A DNA stretch of 64,000 nucleotides from CAXXOK01 sp963666755 (GCA_963666755.2 CAXXGW010000009.1:558001-622000); one strand, 5' to 3'; counted from the stretch's first letter, positions 1 through 9,634 are shown. A program made the numbers and translations. The notes: generated from the sequence alone by a model not told the origin.

Positions 1-1
1 C

Positions 2-3000
2 GTGCAAACCGATACGGACGGGCGCTATGCCTTTGACGCGCTGCATGCCGACACCTATACGCTGACCGCAACGCCGCCCACCGGCGCAGCGCTGCAGGCC
101 GCGGACGCGCAAACCCAGACCGGGGATGGCCTGACTTTTGCAAACCTGACGCTTGGCGCAGGCGAGCAGCGAACGCTGAACCTGCTGGCCGTGCAGCTTT
201 GCGCGGTGCGCGGCACCGTGACTCGCGGCGGGTCGGCGGCGGACGGCGTTGCCGTAGCGCTGACGAATGAAGCCGGAAACGCGCAGGCGACCCGCACCGA
301 TGCGCAGGGCGCGTATGCCTTTGAGGGGCTGCCCGCCGGCACCTATCAACTGACCGTAACCCCGGACGCGCACCAGACGGTGGGCACGGTAAACGGCGAA
401 ACGTGGCAGGGGAACGCCCCCTATGCGGCGACCCTTACCCTGCAGGATGGAGAAACCCACACCGATGTGTTTGCGCTGCAAGCGACTGCAACCCTGCAGG
501 GGAAGATCGACAGCCTGCCGGAAGGCCAGCAGGTAACCGCCGCTTCGGCAGCCGGGCAATGGACCGCCACGGCGCAGGCGGACGGAACCTTTGCGCTGGA
601 GGCGCTGCCCGGCGGGGATTACACCGTGTACGCCCCCCTGCCCTCGGGGCTTGCGCTGTTGCCCGGCTCGGACTGGCAGGTATCCCAGAAGGGGGATATG
701 GTTTGGATCTCCGTGGCCGTAACGGCGGGGGATTCGCAAACCCTGCCCGGCGCGACCTATGCGGCTGTGACCGCCATTGAGGGCGCCGCCTATGTGGATG
801 CGAACGGCGACCTGACACTGAACGACGGCGAGCAGCTGATGAGCGGCGTACCCGTGGCCCTGCAACGCAAGGACGGCGATACCTGGGCCGATGTGGCCTC
901 CGCGGCGACCGACACCTACGGGCGTTATGCCTTCAACAATCTGGCGCCGGGCGTTTACCGCGTGGCGTCGCAGGTCGAGGCGGGGCTGAGCGTCGCCGCG
1001 GTGGGCGGCAGCGACAACCCGCTTGGGGATGGCGCGCTGGGCGTCAAAACCAGCGGAGAGCTGAAATTGACCAGCGGCACGACCCTGCGTGACCAGAGCG
1101 ACATCGCCCTGAACGATCCCGCGGGCGTGCGTATAACCGCCTTTATGGACAGCAATGAAAACGGCACGCGCGGCGAGTATGAGCGCGCGCTGGCCGGCGT
1201 CACGGTGGAGGCCGTGTCCGCCGCCGATCCGCAGGGGCAGGCGGTGGCAACAGCGCAGACCGACGCAAACGGGCAGGCGACCCTTGCCTCGCTGACGCCC
1301 GGCACCTATGTGCTGCGCGTTACCGCGCCGGACGGCATGCGTTTTACGCTAAAAACCGACCGGTTTGATGCGGATGCCAGCTGCGTGGGCGATACCGACG
1401 CAACCACGGCCGTGTCCGACCCGCTGACGCTTATGTCTGGGCAGACGGCGGAGGCCGGGGTGGCCGCGATCCCCGTCGGCTCGTTTGGCGGCAAGGTGTG
1501 GAGCGACCTGAACAACAACGGCCTGCTGGACGAGGGCGAGCCGGGCGTGCCCGACGTGGCGCTGACGCTTACCGCCGTGCGCACCGGGGCGACGCAGACT
1601 TTAACCACCGACGAAACCGGCGCCTACCGCTTTACCCAGCTGCGGGACGGCCTGTATAACTTTACCGCCGTCATTCCGGACGGGATGCTGTTCGCCCGCT
1701 ATTCGCAGACGGGCGGCAACCTGCGCAGCGTGTTTACCACCGAGGGCACAACCTCGACCCGCCAGTTTGTGGTGGCCGATGCCGAAGATGTGGATAGCAT
1801 GAACGTGGGCGTGGTGCAGACGGCGGGCCTTAGCGGCCTTGCCTATCTGGACAGCAACTACAACGGCGTGTTTGACAACGGTGAGCCTGCCTACGCGGGC
1901 GTGACGCTGGAGCTGGTGAAGAACTCCAACGACCGCTCCATGGGCAAGATTGTTACCGGGGACGACGGGCGCTATACCTTTAACGCGCTGCGCGGTGGCG
2001 ATTACCGGCTGCGCGCCATTCTGCCGGACGACGGCAGCATCTTTACCGTGGTTACCGGCGAAGCTTCGGACGTAAACAACGGCTTCACCGCGCGGGAGGG
2101 CCGGCGGGAGAATACGCTGGCCTCCGTAACGGTCGCAAACGGGCAGACCACGCAAACCTGCGTGGGTATTGCGCTGGGAGGCTCCATCTCCGGCACGGTG
2201 TTTCAGGACCGCAAGTACGACGGCGTGCGCGATGAGGGCGACCCCAATGCCTCCGGCGTGAAGATCCAGCTGGTGGACGCGGCGGGTACGCTGGCGGCGA
2301 GCACCACCTCCAACGCCAACGGCAACTATACGTTAACCGGCATTATGCCGGGCACCTACACCGTGCGTTTCCAGCGCAAGGACGGCTATGCCTTTACGCG
2401 CTACCGCCCGACGGAAAAGAACGGCAACCATGTGCGCGTGCTGGCCAAGGACGGCTATGGCGAGACGGAGACCATCGACGTGGCCATGGGGCAGGCGGTG
2501 GAGAAAATCAACGCCGGGATGCTGCCCAGCTCCACCCTGACCGGCGTGTTCTTTGACGACCGCAACGACAACGGTCTGCGCGACGCCGAGGAGGCGGGTT
2601 ACACCGACGGTACGGTGCGCCTGCGTTCCGCCGACGGCGAGGTGGATTTGACCGAGACCGTGGCGGAGGATGGCACCTACTTTTTCGACGGTGTGATGCC
2701 CGGGGAGTACACCGTGACCTATCTGCTGCCCGAGCACGCCACACTGGCCGCCGTCGCGGAGGGGGGCAACACCCTCGCCATGCAGGGTCGTGAAAACGTG
2801 CTGGATGGCCTTAAGGTAGAATCGGGCAAGGCCTACACCGCGCCGCTGGTGGGCGCGGTCACGCTGGGCTCGCTGCAAGGCGTCGCGTTCCATGATAAAA
2901 ACGCCAACGGCGTGCGCGACGAGGGGGAGGAAGCCCTCGCGGGCGCGACCGTTACACTGACCCCCGGCAAAACCGGTCTGCAAACCGCCGACGCGACCAC

Positions 3001-4303
3001 CGATGCGGACGGCCGCTTTGCCATTGACAGCCTGCGCCCAAGCACCTATACGCTGGGCATCAGTCTGCCGGAAGGATACATCTTCTCTGCCGATCTGGAG
3101 GCGAGCGGGCTTACGCTCAACCCTGTGCAGACCCAGACGCTGGATTGCCCCTGGACGGCGCTGACCAACCGGGAGGAGAACGCCATCGGCGCGGTGCAGC
3201 CCGCGACCGTGAGCGCCTCAGTATGGCTGGACGAAAACCGCGATGGAACCCACACCCAGGGTGAACGCCTGCTGGAAGGGCTGACATACGAACTGTACGA
3301 CGAAGCGACCGGGCGCGTCGCGCAGACAGCCGTATCCGGCGCGGAGGGGCAGGTCGTTTTCGACAGCGTGCGCCCCGGAACCTATACGCTGCGCTTCACC
3401 CTGCCCGCACAGGCGCAGCCCGTGGAGGACGCGCAGGGCACCTTCACGCTCACGGGTAACCGGCTGAGCCATACGGGCATTGTGATTGCCGAAGGTGAAA
3501 CGTTTGACGACGCGACTGCCGGGCTCCTGTGCCAGACCAGCATTGGCGGCACGATATCGCTGGATGAAAACAACGCCCGCACCCCGCAGGCGGATGTGCC
3601 GGTATACCTGTATGCCGGGGACGACGGCCAGCCTGTGCAGGCGACCAAGACCGACGCGCAGGGCAACTACCGGTTTGACGGCCTGTGGCCGGGGGAATAC
3701 CGCATCGGGGTGGAACAGCCGGACGGCATGGTGTTCGTCAAGCCCGACGATCCTGACTATACGCTGGGCGACGGTGCCATACAGACCGTGGAGGATAATA
3801 CCGGCATGACCGCGCCCTTCGCGCTGGCCATGGCGCGTGATGTCCTTACGACGGATGTGCTGCTGATCCGCCCCGCCCGCGTGGGCGATCAGGCGTGGCT
3901 GGACACCAACGCAAACGGGCTGATCGACGCGGACGAGCCGCTGCTGAACGGTGTGACCGTGCGCCTGCTGCAAAACGGCGAGGCCGCCTACACCACCACC
4001 ACCAACGCGTGGGGGTATTATGAGTTTGACGGGGTGTACCCCGGCGAATATACGCTGGAGGCGCAAGCCTATCCGGAACTGACCATCACCAAGAGCATCC
4101 CCGCGCTGCGGATGATTTCCAGTTGCCTGACCAGCGGGGACGGCGAAAGCGCGCAAAGCGACGCCTTCCGCGTTGTGAGTGGGAGCCGTAACCTGGACTG
4201 CGATCTGGGCTATGTGCTGCGCGATGGGCAGACCCTGCCGGACACCGTGACGCCCGGCCCCGTCCAACAATGGAGCAGGGAAAACGCGACGACCAACCCC
4301 TGA
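2..4303 (+). CDS. Giant SdrD B-like / Cna-B repeat surface protein, 5' partial
   Basis: The reading frame is open from the window edge, so the true start and signal peptide lie upstream. The visible 1433 residues are about 13 tandem beta-sandwich repeats of 90-120 residues. Each repeat opens with a DxNxNGxxDxGE-like loop (for example DLNNNGLLDEGEPG), which in SdrD B domains binds calcium. Each closes with a TDxxGxYxFxxLxPGxYxxxxxxP signature. This is the Cna-B/SdrD architecture of stalk or adhesin proteins on the cell surface. The C-terminus ends in polar residues (ENATTNP), with no LPXTG motif, hydrophobic segment or basic tail. Any anchor must therefore be N-terminal, or the protein is secreted. 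No ligand can be inferred. The family call is firm; the function is not. Confidence 0.88.
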   Translation: MQTDTDGRYAFDALHADTYTLTATPPTGAALQAADAQTQTGDGLTFANLTLGAGEQRTLNLLAVQLCAVRGTVTRGGSAADGVAVALTNEAGNAQATRTDAQGAYAFEGLPAGTYQLTVTPDAHQTVGTVNGETWQGNAPYAATLTLQDGETHTDVFALQATATLQGKIDSLPEGQQVTAASAAGQWTATAQADGTFALEALPGGDYTVYAPLPSGLALLPGSDWQVSQKGDMVWISVAVTAGDSQTLPGATYAAVTAIEGAAYVDANGDLTLNDGEQLMSGVPVALQRKDGDTWADVASAATDTYGRYAFNNLAPGVYRVASQVEAGLSVAAVGGSDNPLGDGALGVKTSGELKLTSGTTLRDQSDIALNDPAGVRITAFMDSNENGTRGEYERALAGVTVEAVSAADPQGQAVATAQTDANGQATLASLTPGTYVLRVTAPDGMRFTLKTDRFDADASCVGDTDATTAVSDPLTLMSGQTAEAGVAAIPVGSFGGKVWSDLNNNGLLDEGEPGVPDVALTLTAVRTGATQTLTTDETGAYRFTQLRDGLYNFTAVIPDGMLFARYSQTGGNLRSVFTTEGTTSTRQFVVADAEDVDSMNVGVVQTAGLSGLAYLDSNYNGVFDNGEPAYAGVTLELVKNSNDRSMGKIVTGDDGRYTFNALRGGDYRLRAILPDDGSIFTVVTGEASDVNNGFTAREGRRENTLASVTVANGQTTQTCVGIALGGSISGTVFQDRKYDGVRDEGDPNASGVKIQLVDAAGTLAASTTSNANGNYTLTGIMPGTYTVRFQRKDGYAFTRYRPTEKNGNHVRVLAKDGYGETETIDVAMGQAVEKINAGMLPSSTLTGVFFDDRNDNGLRDAEEAGYTDGTVRLRSADGEVDLTETVAEDGTYFFDGVMPGEYTVTYLLPEHATLAAVAEGGNTLAMQGRENVLDGLKVESGKAYTAPLVGAVTLGSLQGVAFHDKNANGVRDEGEEALAGATVTLTPGKTGLQTADATTDADGRFAIDSLRPSTYTLGISLPEGYIFSADLEASGLTLNPVQTQTLDCPWTALTNREENAIGAVQPATVSASVWLDENRDGTHTQGERLLEGLTYELYDEATGRVAQTAVSGAEGQVVFDSVRPGTYTLRFTLPAQAQPVEDAQGTFTLTGNRLSHTGIVIAEGETFDDATAGLLCQTSIGGTISLDENNARTPQADVPVYLYAGDDGQPVQATKTDAQGNYRFDGLWPGEYRIGVEQPDGMVFVKPDDPDYTLGDGAIQTVEDNTGMTAPFALAMARDVLTTDVLLIRPARVGDQAWLDTNANGLIDADEPLLNGVTVRLLQNGEAAYTTTTNAWGYYEFDGVYPGEYTLEAQAYPELTITKSIPALRMISSCLTSGDGESAQSDAFRVVSGSRNLDCDLGYVLRDGQTLPDTVTPGPVQQWSRENATTNP

Positions 4304-4324
4304 TGGGTAGCGCCTATGCAAAGC

Positions 4325-4541
4325 CGCTGCGATGGAAGCATCGCAGCGACTCAGCCTGCTGAAAAAGGCCCATCTGCTTTGTCGCCGGCACCGGATAAAG
4401 GCGGTCATGTACGTCCGTGCACGCTCCCGCCCTTATCCGGTTTGGCTTCGCGCATCTGAACCTTTTTGAGCAGGCTGCTTTCTGGCATCTTTAAGGGGTT
4501 TGTCAACGGTCTGAGCCGCTGCGATGGAAACATCGCAGCGG
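4325..4541. repeat. Dispersed palindromic repeat, copy 1, with flanking hairpins
   Basis: The core runs from CAGCCTGCTGAAAAAGG (4352-4368) to its near-perfect inverse CCTTTTTGAGCAGGCTG (4461-4477), then a tail to CTGAG at 4515. Inside is a second inverted repeat based on ACCGGATAA/TTATCCGGT around 4390-4440. A hairpin with stem CGCTGCGATG lies on the left (4325-4348, loop GAAG) and the same stem lies on the right (4517-4540, loop GAAA). Only the right one is followed by a T-run, so it is the probable terminator of the surface protein gene. Three further copies occur near 9.3, 14.8 and 57.0 kb. Confidence 0.9.
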
Positions 4542-4545
4542 TTTT

Positions 4546-4806
4546 GCGTTATCTGTGGGGCTGGTTTTTACAGGGCGGAACGGAGAACACGCAGCACTCC
4601 CCGGATGGCTAAGCCGGGGAGGGACCGGTTGCCCCCATGGAATGGAACGTACACAGCGCGCGTAAAACCCTCTTTTCTGCCCCCTCGTGGCGAGGGTTCC
4701 GGTTTCACGGCACCGTATGGCGCAGGGCCGCGCTTCAGGAGAGCTGCACAGCCTTGTTCTTCTTTTTCACGGCGATGCGTGCTGCGGCGTTGCTTCGCCC
4801 TTTGCC
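4546..4806. other. Gap without a supported gene; one hairpin
   Basis: No reading frame here looks coding; the short frames are uncharacteristic. A stem CTCCCCGG/CCGGGGAG at 4597-4621 is the only clear structure. It could end transcription from the leftward DUF523 gene, although it lacks a clean T-run. Confidence 0.4.
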
Positions 4807-5232
4807 TTACAGCTCCGCAACCCGGCTGGCGGGCAGCACGCGCAGTCCGTTTTCCTTGAGCAGTCGCGCGGTCAGACCGTCGCCCACAACCAGCGCATCG
4901 GTAAAGCTGCCGTCGTGGATCAGCCCACACCCGCAGGACGGGCTGCGATCCTGTAACAGGGCGCAGTCGCAGCCCATCAGGCGCGCGAGCTTCAGGGCTT
5001 CCTGCGCGCCCTTGGCAAAGGCGGCAGTCACGTCGGCGCCGTCACGGGCTACCACCCGGTCGCCCCGGATTTCGGAGGGCAGGCGCGGGGTTGGCAGGCC
5101 GCCGTATGTTTCGGGGCAGAAGGGGATCAGCGTATGGTGCGCGCGCAGCGCAAGCACCGCGGGGTTTTCCTTGGCGCGGCCGTCATAACGGCAAGCCAGC
5201 CCCAAAAGGCAGGCGCTTACCAGAATGGTCAT
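4807..5232 (-). CDS. DUF523 family protein (YbbK-like)
   Basis: A 141-residue protein of the DUF523 family. The family's conserved cysteine motifs are present: SACLLGLACRYDG at the N-terminus, CPETYGGLPTPR in the middle and SPSCG near residue 110. Such cysteines suggest metal or cluster binding, but the biochemical role of DUF523 is not known to me. The start was placed at the ATG that follows AAAGGAGG by 6 nt; the longer frame upstream has no ribosome binding site. A TACAAT box on the leftward strand near 5270 may be its promoter. The gene stands alone, divergent from the sugar transferase. Confidence 0.88.
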   Translation of the reverse strand: MTILVSACLLGLACRYDGRAKENPAVLALRAHHTLIPFCPETYGGLPTPRLPSEIRGDRVVARDGADVTAAFAKGAQEALKLARLMGCDCALLQDRSPSCGCGLIHDGSFTDALVVGDGLTARLLKENGLRVLPASRVAEL

Positions 5233-5310
5233 GAAAATCCTCCTTTGCAGTCGTGCTTCCCGCATTGTACCACAGGTATATGCGGCGTGCCACCCTGCCG
5301 TACCCGATGC

Positions 5311-5339
5311 TTGACACGCCTTGCCGCGCGTGCTATCCT
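5311..5339 (+). promoter_or_regulatory. Sigma-70-type promoter of the sugar transferase gene
   Basis: TTGACA at 5311-5316 is followed after exactly 17 nt by TATCCT at 5334-5339. It lies about 95 nt upstream of the chosen start at 5436. Confidence 0.75.
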
Positions 5340-5435
5340 ACCTTTGTTTGGGTGCAACGGATAGCCCCGGCGGTTGGCGGCGGCGCCGCGCCGGATCGGC
5401 TTCGCGGCGGGAATGCAATACCAATGGAGGCTGGC

Positions 5436-7259
5436 ATGAGCAGGCAATACATCCAATCACAGCTGATGAAAACGGTCTTTCAGTTTTTGCTGTATGTCAG
5501 CTTATTTTTAACTTTTTTTCTGTTATTATCCACCAACAACCCGCAGATTATCAACATGAGCCGTACCGCGGCCACCACGATGGCGACGTTCGCCATCGTG
5601 CTTGCCATCCTCACGTATGTCTACGGCGGCTATCAGCTGGGCGTGCGCAAGGCACGTTCGGTGTTTTCCTCAATCCTGATTGCTATTGTGCTGACGGATA
5701 TCGCCACCTACCTGCAGTTGCAGATCATGAACGTGAACCCCGCCAACAACGATCGGCTGATCCTGTTTGGCGAGGATTTTTGGCTTTTATGCGCGGCGGT
5801 GGTTTTGCAGGTAGGGCTGATCTACCTGTTTGTATCGCTGGGGTACCATTTCTATTTTACCATCAACCCGCCGCAAAAGTGCTGCGTGATCGCCTCCAGT
5901 CAGGAGCAGGCGGAGCATATCGCGCAGAAGATGTCCACCTTCCGCCAGAAATACCGGCTGAACGATGTGCTGCATTACGCCTGTGCGGATGTACGCCAGA
6001 CCATCCTGCACCATGATGTGGTTTTTCTGGCCGGCATCCCCGACACCGAAGAGGCGGAGCTGAAATCCTTCTGCTATAAGAACGGGAAAACCATCTACCT
6101 GCAGGCGGAACTGGAGGATGTAATCGTCTCCACCTCGCAGCAGAATGTGATTGACGATACGCTGTTTCTCTACATCCACCGCGTAGAGCCGACACTGCTC
6201 CAGCGCTTTGTCAAACGCCTGTCGGATATTGTATTAAGCGTGGTCGGGCTGCTGGTGGCAAGCCCGTTAATGCTGTTTTCGGCGCTGCTGATCTTCTTTT
6301 CCCATAACGGGCCGATTTTCTTCCGGCAGGATCGGGCGACGATTGGCGGCAGGGTGTTCCAGATCATTAAATTTCGCACCATGTATCAGGATGCGTGCGA
6401 CGCGGCGGGCAAATCCGCCTGTGAAAATGACGACAGAATTACCCCGGTGGGCCGGTTCCTGCGCAAGTACAGGCTGGACGAGCTGCCCCAGCTTTTGAAT
6501 GTGCTGGCGGGAGATATGAGCATCGTCGGCCCGCGCCCGGAAATGATGGAAAACGTGCACCGCTATACCCGCGAGGTGCCGGAGTTTGAGTACCGCAAGC
6601 AGATGAAGGCGGGCCTGACCGGCATGGCGCAGATCGACGGCAAGTACAACACCACCCCCCGGGATAAGGTGATGCTTGACCTGCTGTACATCGAAAACTT
6701 TTCGCTGATGCTGGACGCCAAGCTGATCCTGCGCACGGCGACCATCTTCTTCCGCCGGGACAGCACCGAGGGTTTCCAGTCCGAGCGGCATGCCGTGTGC
6801 CCTGCGCTGCGAACCCAGACGCGCTATGATGTCGATCCGCTGGAAACCGGCGCCGATGAGCTGCCGCTGGACGGCGAAGATGTGGAACTGCGGCCGGAAC
6901 CGGAGCCCACGGCGGAAGCCCCCGCTGCGGCTGCGCCCGCGCCGTCTGTTCCAGCTGATTTCACACCGGAGCTTTCCGCGCCTGAAGAAGCGGAAATCGT
7001 GCACGAGAATGAGCCGATGGAAACCCTGCTGGATATAACGTTACTGGCGCAGGAACCCGCGACGGAAACGGCTGCGCCCGATACTGAGCCATCGCCCGAT
7101 ACTGAGCCATCGCCCGATGGCGAGCCTTGCACCGATACGGATTGCGAGGCTTGTATCGCCGGAACCCAGCCAGAGCCGACAGACGGGGTACCCGCCTCAC
7201 CCGCGGCTGAGCCGATACCGGTGGAAGCACCGGAGCCTACGGCCGCCGTGCAGAATTAA
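5436..7259 (+). CDS. Polyprenyl-phosphate sugar-1-phosphate transferase (WcaJ/EpsE type) with acidic tail
   Basis: Predicted initiating transferase of an exopolysaccharide or wall glycan. It would move a sugar-1-phosphate from a nucleotide sugar to undecaprenyl phosphate at the inner face of the membrane. Residues 10-160 hold about four membrane helices, 160-260 a CoA-binding-like region, and 265-470 the bacterial sugar transferase domain. That domain shows a membrane helix, RQDRATIGGRVFQIIKFRTM, a KYRLDELPQLLNVLAGDMSIVGPRPE motif split over 480 bp, and GLTGMAQIDG. About 130 extra C-terminal residues are rich in Pro, Glu and Ala and include a duplicated DTEPSP unit. That tail is not typical of the family. 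The start at 5436 follows TGGAGG by 5 nt. Substrate unknown; galE and a nucleotidyltransferase follow downstream. Confidence 0.88.
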   Translation: MSRQYIQSQLMKTVFQFLLYVSLFLTFFLLLSTNNPQIINMSRTAATTMATFAIVLAILTYVYGGYQLGVRKARSVFSSILIAIVLTDIATYLQLQIMNVNPANNDRLILFGEDFWLLCAAVVLQVGLIYLFVSLGYHFYFTINPPQKCCVIASSQEQAEHIAQKMSTFRQKYRLNDVLHYACADVRQTILHHDVVFLAGIPDTEEAELKSFCYKNGKTIYLQAELEDVIVSTSQQNVIDDTLFLYIHRVEPTLLQRFVKRLSDIVLSVVGLLVASPLMLFSALLIFFSHNGPIFFRQDRATIGGRVFQIIKFRTMYQDACDAAGKSACENDDRITPVGRFLRKYRLDELPQLLNVLAGDMSIVGPRPEMMENVHRYTREVPEFEYRKQMKAGLTGMAQIDGKYNTTPRDKVMLDLLYIENFSLMLDAKLILRTATIFFRRDSTEGFQSERHAVCPALRTQTRYDVDPLETGADELPLDGEDVELRPEPEPTAEAPAAAAPAPSVPADFTPELSAPEEAEIVHENEPMETLLDITLLAQEPATETAAPDTEPSPDTEPSPDGEPCTDTDCEACIAGTQPEPTDGVPASPAAEPIPVEAPEPTAAVQN

Positions 7260-7310
7260 CGAACCCAGGCGCAAGGGTTGCGCTTAAAACGCTTGTGGGA
7301 GGAATCGTAC

Positions 7311-8216
7311 ATGGATAAGACGCTCCTGATTATGGCTGCCGGGATGGGGTCCCGTTATGGCGGCAACAAACAGGTAGACGGCATGGGCCCGCATGGGGAA
7401 ATCCTGTTGGAGTACTCTGTCTACGACGCGCTACTGGCCGGTTTTAACAAGGTTGTCTTTATTATCAAGCATGATTTTGAAGATAAGATTCACACCTTGA
7501 TAGGGGACGCCTTGGCGAAAAAGGTCAAGGTCGAGTATGTGTACCAGGAGTTTGACACCCTGCCCGCTTTTTACCAGAAACCCATTGAGCGCAGCAAGCC
7601 TTTCGGCACGGTGCACGCCTTCCTGTGCGCGCAGGACGTGATTCACGAGCCCTTTGCCGTAATCAACGCGGACGATTATTACGGACGTGCGCCTTACGGG
7701 ATCATCGGCAGCCGGATCGAAACCCTCAAGCCCGAACGGGAAGCCTGCATGGTCGGCTACTACCTGAAAAACACCGTGAGCGACCACGGCCATGTGACGC
7801 GCGGCGTATGCGCCACCACGCCGGAGGGCAAGCTCCAGTCGGTTACGGAAACCTACAAAATCCAGCGCTTTCCCGACGGCACCATCCGCGATACCTTTAC
7901 GAACGAAGCCGGGATCATTCTGAGCCCCGACAGTCTGGTCAGCATGAACCTGTTTGGGTTTACCCCGTGGATTTTCCCGATTGCCCGGAAGCGGTTTGAA
8001 CAGTTCCTCAAAGGGTTGGCCGCCGACGAGCTCAAGGCTGAGTATGTGCTGCCCACCATGGTCGATCAGCTGATGCATGACGAGGGCCTGTCCGTGGATG
8101 TGCTCAAGACCGACGCAACGTGGTTCGGCGTGACCTATCAGGAGGATAAGCCGCTGGTGCAGGCGCAACTGCTGGAAATGCACGAGAGCGGGATTTACCC
8201 CGATCAACTATTTTAA
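7311..8216 (+). CDS. Sugar nucleotidyltransferase (NTP-transferase fold)
   Basis: A 301-residue cytoplasmic enzyme expected to activate a sugar phosphate with an NTP. The N-terminus MAAGMGSRYGGNKQVDGMG is the G-x-G-S/T-R...K pyrophosphorylase signature. VINADDYYG near residue 120 is the metal-binding strand. The family is a Firmicutes group related to, but distinct from, glucose-1-phosphate uridylyltransferases, so the exact sugar is uncertain. The start ATG follows GGGAGGA by 8 nt; an upstream in-frame start is not supported. It lies 51 nt after the transferase stop and 16 nt before galE. The three genes probably form one operon making the donor sugar for surface glycans. Confidence 0.85.
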   Translation: MDKTLLIMAAGMGSRYGGNKQVDGMGPHGEILLEYSVYDALLAGFNKVVFIIKHDFEDKIHTLIGDALAKKVKVEYVYQEFDTLPAFYQKPIERSKPFGTVHAFLCAQDVIHEPFAVINADDYYGRAPYGIIGSRIETLKPEREACMVGYYLKNTVSDHGHVTRGVCATTPEGKLQSVTETYKIQRFPDGTIRDTFTNEAGIILSPDSLVSMNLFGFTPWIFPIARKRFEQFLKGLAADELKAEYVLPTMVDQLMHDEGLSVDVLKTDATWFGVTYQEDKPLVQAQLLEMHESGIYPDQLF

Positions 8217-8232
8217 GGCAGGAGGCGCACAC

Positions 8233-9252
8233 ATGACGATACTGCTCACAGGCGGCGCGGGCTTCATTGGCTCGCATACCTATGTGGAGCTGGTCAAGGC
8301 CGGGTACGAGGCTGTGCTGGTGGATAATTTCTACAACAGCAACCGCGAGATTATCAGTCGGCTGCAAACCATTACAGGTAAACCGGTCCGGTATTACGAT
8401 GTGGATGTTTGCGACCCCGATGCGCTGGATCAGGTGTTCTGCAACCATTCATTTGACGCTGTGATCCATTTCGCAGGCTATAAGGCCGTGGGGGAGAGCG
8501 TCGAAAAACCGCTGGAATATTACCGCAACAATCTGGATACGACGCTGACCCTGTGTGAAACCATGCGCAAGCATCAGGTCAAGCGGATTGTGTTCAGCTC
8601 TTCGGCTACGGTTTACGGCATGGCTACCGAAATGCCGCTGCTGGAAGATATGCCCACCGGCTGCACCAACCCATACGGCTGGACCAAGTACATGATCGAG
8701 CAAATCCTGCGCGATGTGGCGGTGGCCTACCCGGATTGGGCGGTGGCGTTGCTGCGGTACTTTAACCCCATCGGTGCGCATGAAAGTGGGCTGATCGGCG
8801 AGGATCCCGTGGGTATCCCCAACAACCTGATGCCTTATATTGCGCAGGTTGCCGCCGGGAAGCGGGCCAAACTGAACGTGTTCGGCGCGGATTACCCCAC
8901 CCCGGACGGTACGGGCGTGCGCGATTACATCCATGTGGTGGATTTGGCACGCGGGCATGTGGCCGCCTGCGCCTATCTGGCGACGCACACCGGCTGTGAA
9001 GCCATCAATCTGGGTACGGGCAAGGGGCAGAGCGTGCTGGAACTGGTGCATACATTCGAGCGGGTAAACGGTGTGCCGATCCCTTATCAAGTGGTTGCAC
9101 GCCGCGCGGGCGATATCGCCACCTGTTATGCCGACGCGACCAAGGCCAAGGAATTGCTTGGCTGGACGGCGGAAAAAACGCTGGACGACATGTGCCGCGA
9201 TACCTGGCGCTGGCAAAAAAAGAATCCCAACGGCTTCCGCAGCGAAGCCTGA
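8233..9252 (+). CDS. galE: UDP-glucose 4-epimerase
   Basis: Interconverts UDP-glucose and UDP-galactose in the cytoplasm using bound NAD. The 339-residue length is standard for GalE. The N-terminus carries the Rossmann motif GGAGFIGSHT. The catalytic pair is in YGWTK (Tyr148, Lys152). SSSATVYG supplies the conserved serine and threonine of the SYK triad, and RYFNPIGAHESG and GDGVRDYIH-type motifs (here PDGTGVRDYIHV) follow. AGGAGG precedes the ATG. It is the last gene of the transferase-nucleotidyltransferase-galE set and ends just before repeat copy 2. Confidence 0.96.
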   Translation: MTILLTGGAGFIGSHTYVELVKAGYEAVLVDNFYNSNREIISRLQTITGKPVRYYDVDVCDPDALDQVFCNHSFDAVIHFAGYKAVGESVEKPLEYYRNNLDTTLTLCETMRKHQVKRIVFSSSATVYGMATEMPLLEDMPTGCTNPYGWTKYMIEQILRDVAVAYPDWAVALLRYFNPIGAHESGLIGEDPVGIPNNLMPYIAQVAAGKRAKLNVFGADYPTPDGTGVRDYIHVVDLARGHVAACAYLATHTGCEAINLGTGKGQSVLELVHTFERVNGVPIPYQVVARRAGDIATCYADATKAKELLGWTAEKTLDDMCRDTWRWQKKNPNGFRSEA

Positions 9253-9267
9253 ACCCGGTTTAGCGCT

Positions 9268-9487
9268 GAGAGGCCGTGGCAATCGCCACGGCCTCTCAGC
9301 CTGCTGAAAAAGGCCCATCTGCTTTGTCGCCTGCACCGGATAAGGGCGGTCACGTACGTCCGTGTACGCTCCCGCCCTTATCCGGTTTAGCTTCGCGCAT
9401 CTGAACCTTTTTGAGCAGGCTGCTCCCTGGCATCTTTAAGTGGTTTATCAACGGTCTGAGAGGCCGTGGCATTTGCCACGGCCTCTG
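9268..9487. repeat. Dispersed palindromic repeat, copy 2, with flanking hairpins
   Basis: The core starts with CAGCCTGCTGAAAAAGG (9297-9313) and its inverse ends at 9422. The internal 15-bp stem ACCGGATAAGGGCGG (9335-9349) pairs with 9372-9386. The left hairpin has the 13-bp arm GAGAGGCCGTGGC and loop AATC (9268-9297); the right one has the same arms (12 bp pair) and loop ATTT (9458-9486). The two stems are identical and the loops differ. It lies between the convergent galE and glmS genes, 15 nt after the galE stop. Confidence 0.9.
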
Positions 9488-9634
9488 TGTGTTAGTTACA
9501 CCTCGGTTCATCCAAACCGGGTCAAGGGCTGATAGCCCTTGTGGGGTCTGGGGCAGCGCCCCAGCGTCCCCGACCGTTCCTCTTGTTTCGTTTCGAAATC
9601 TTCCCCGTATAGCCCGTTCCCAGTAAGCGTGCCC
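9488..9634. other. Intergenic tail after repeat copy 2
   Basis: No gene is visible. It holds two small GC hairpins, AAGGGCT/AGCCCTT near 9525-9542 and CTGGGGC/GCCCCAG near 9548-9563. They may serve as a leftward terminator for glmS. The first motif, with its GTCAAGGGCTGA lead, recurs at 57233-57252. Confidence 0.4.

Noticed and set aside
3218..4408. 396-codon minus-strand frame starting in repeat copy 1
   Set aside because: It begins with the peptide encoded by the repeat and then runs antisense to the Cna-B repeats.
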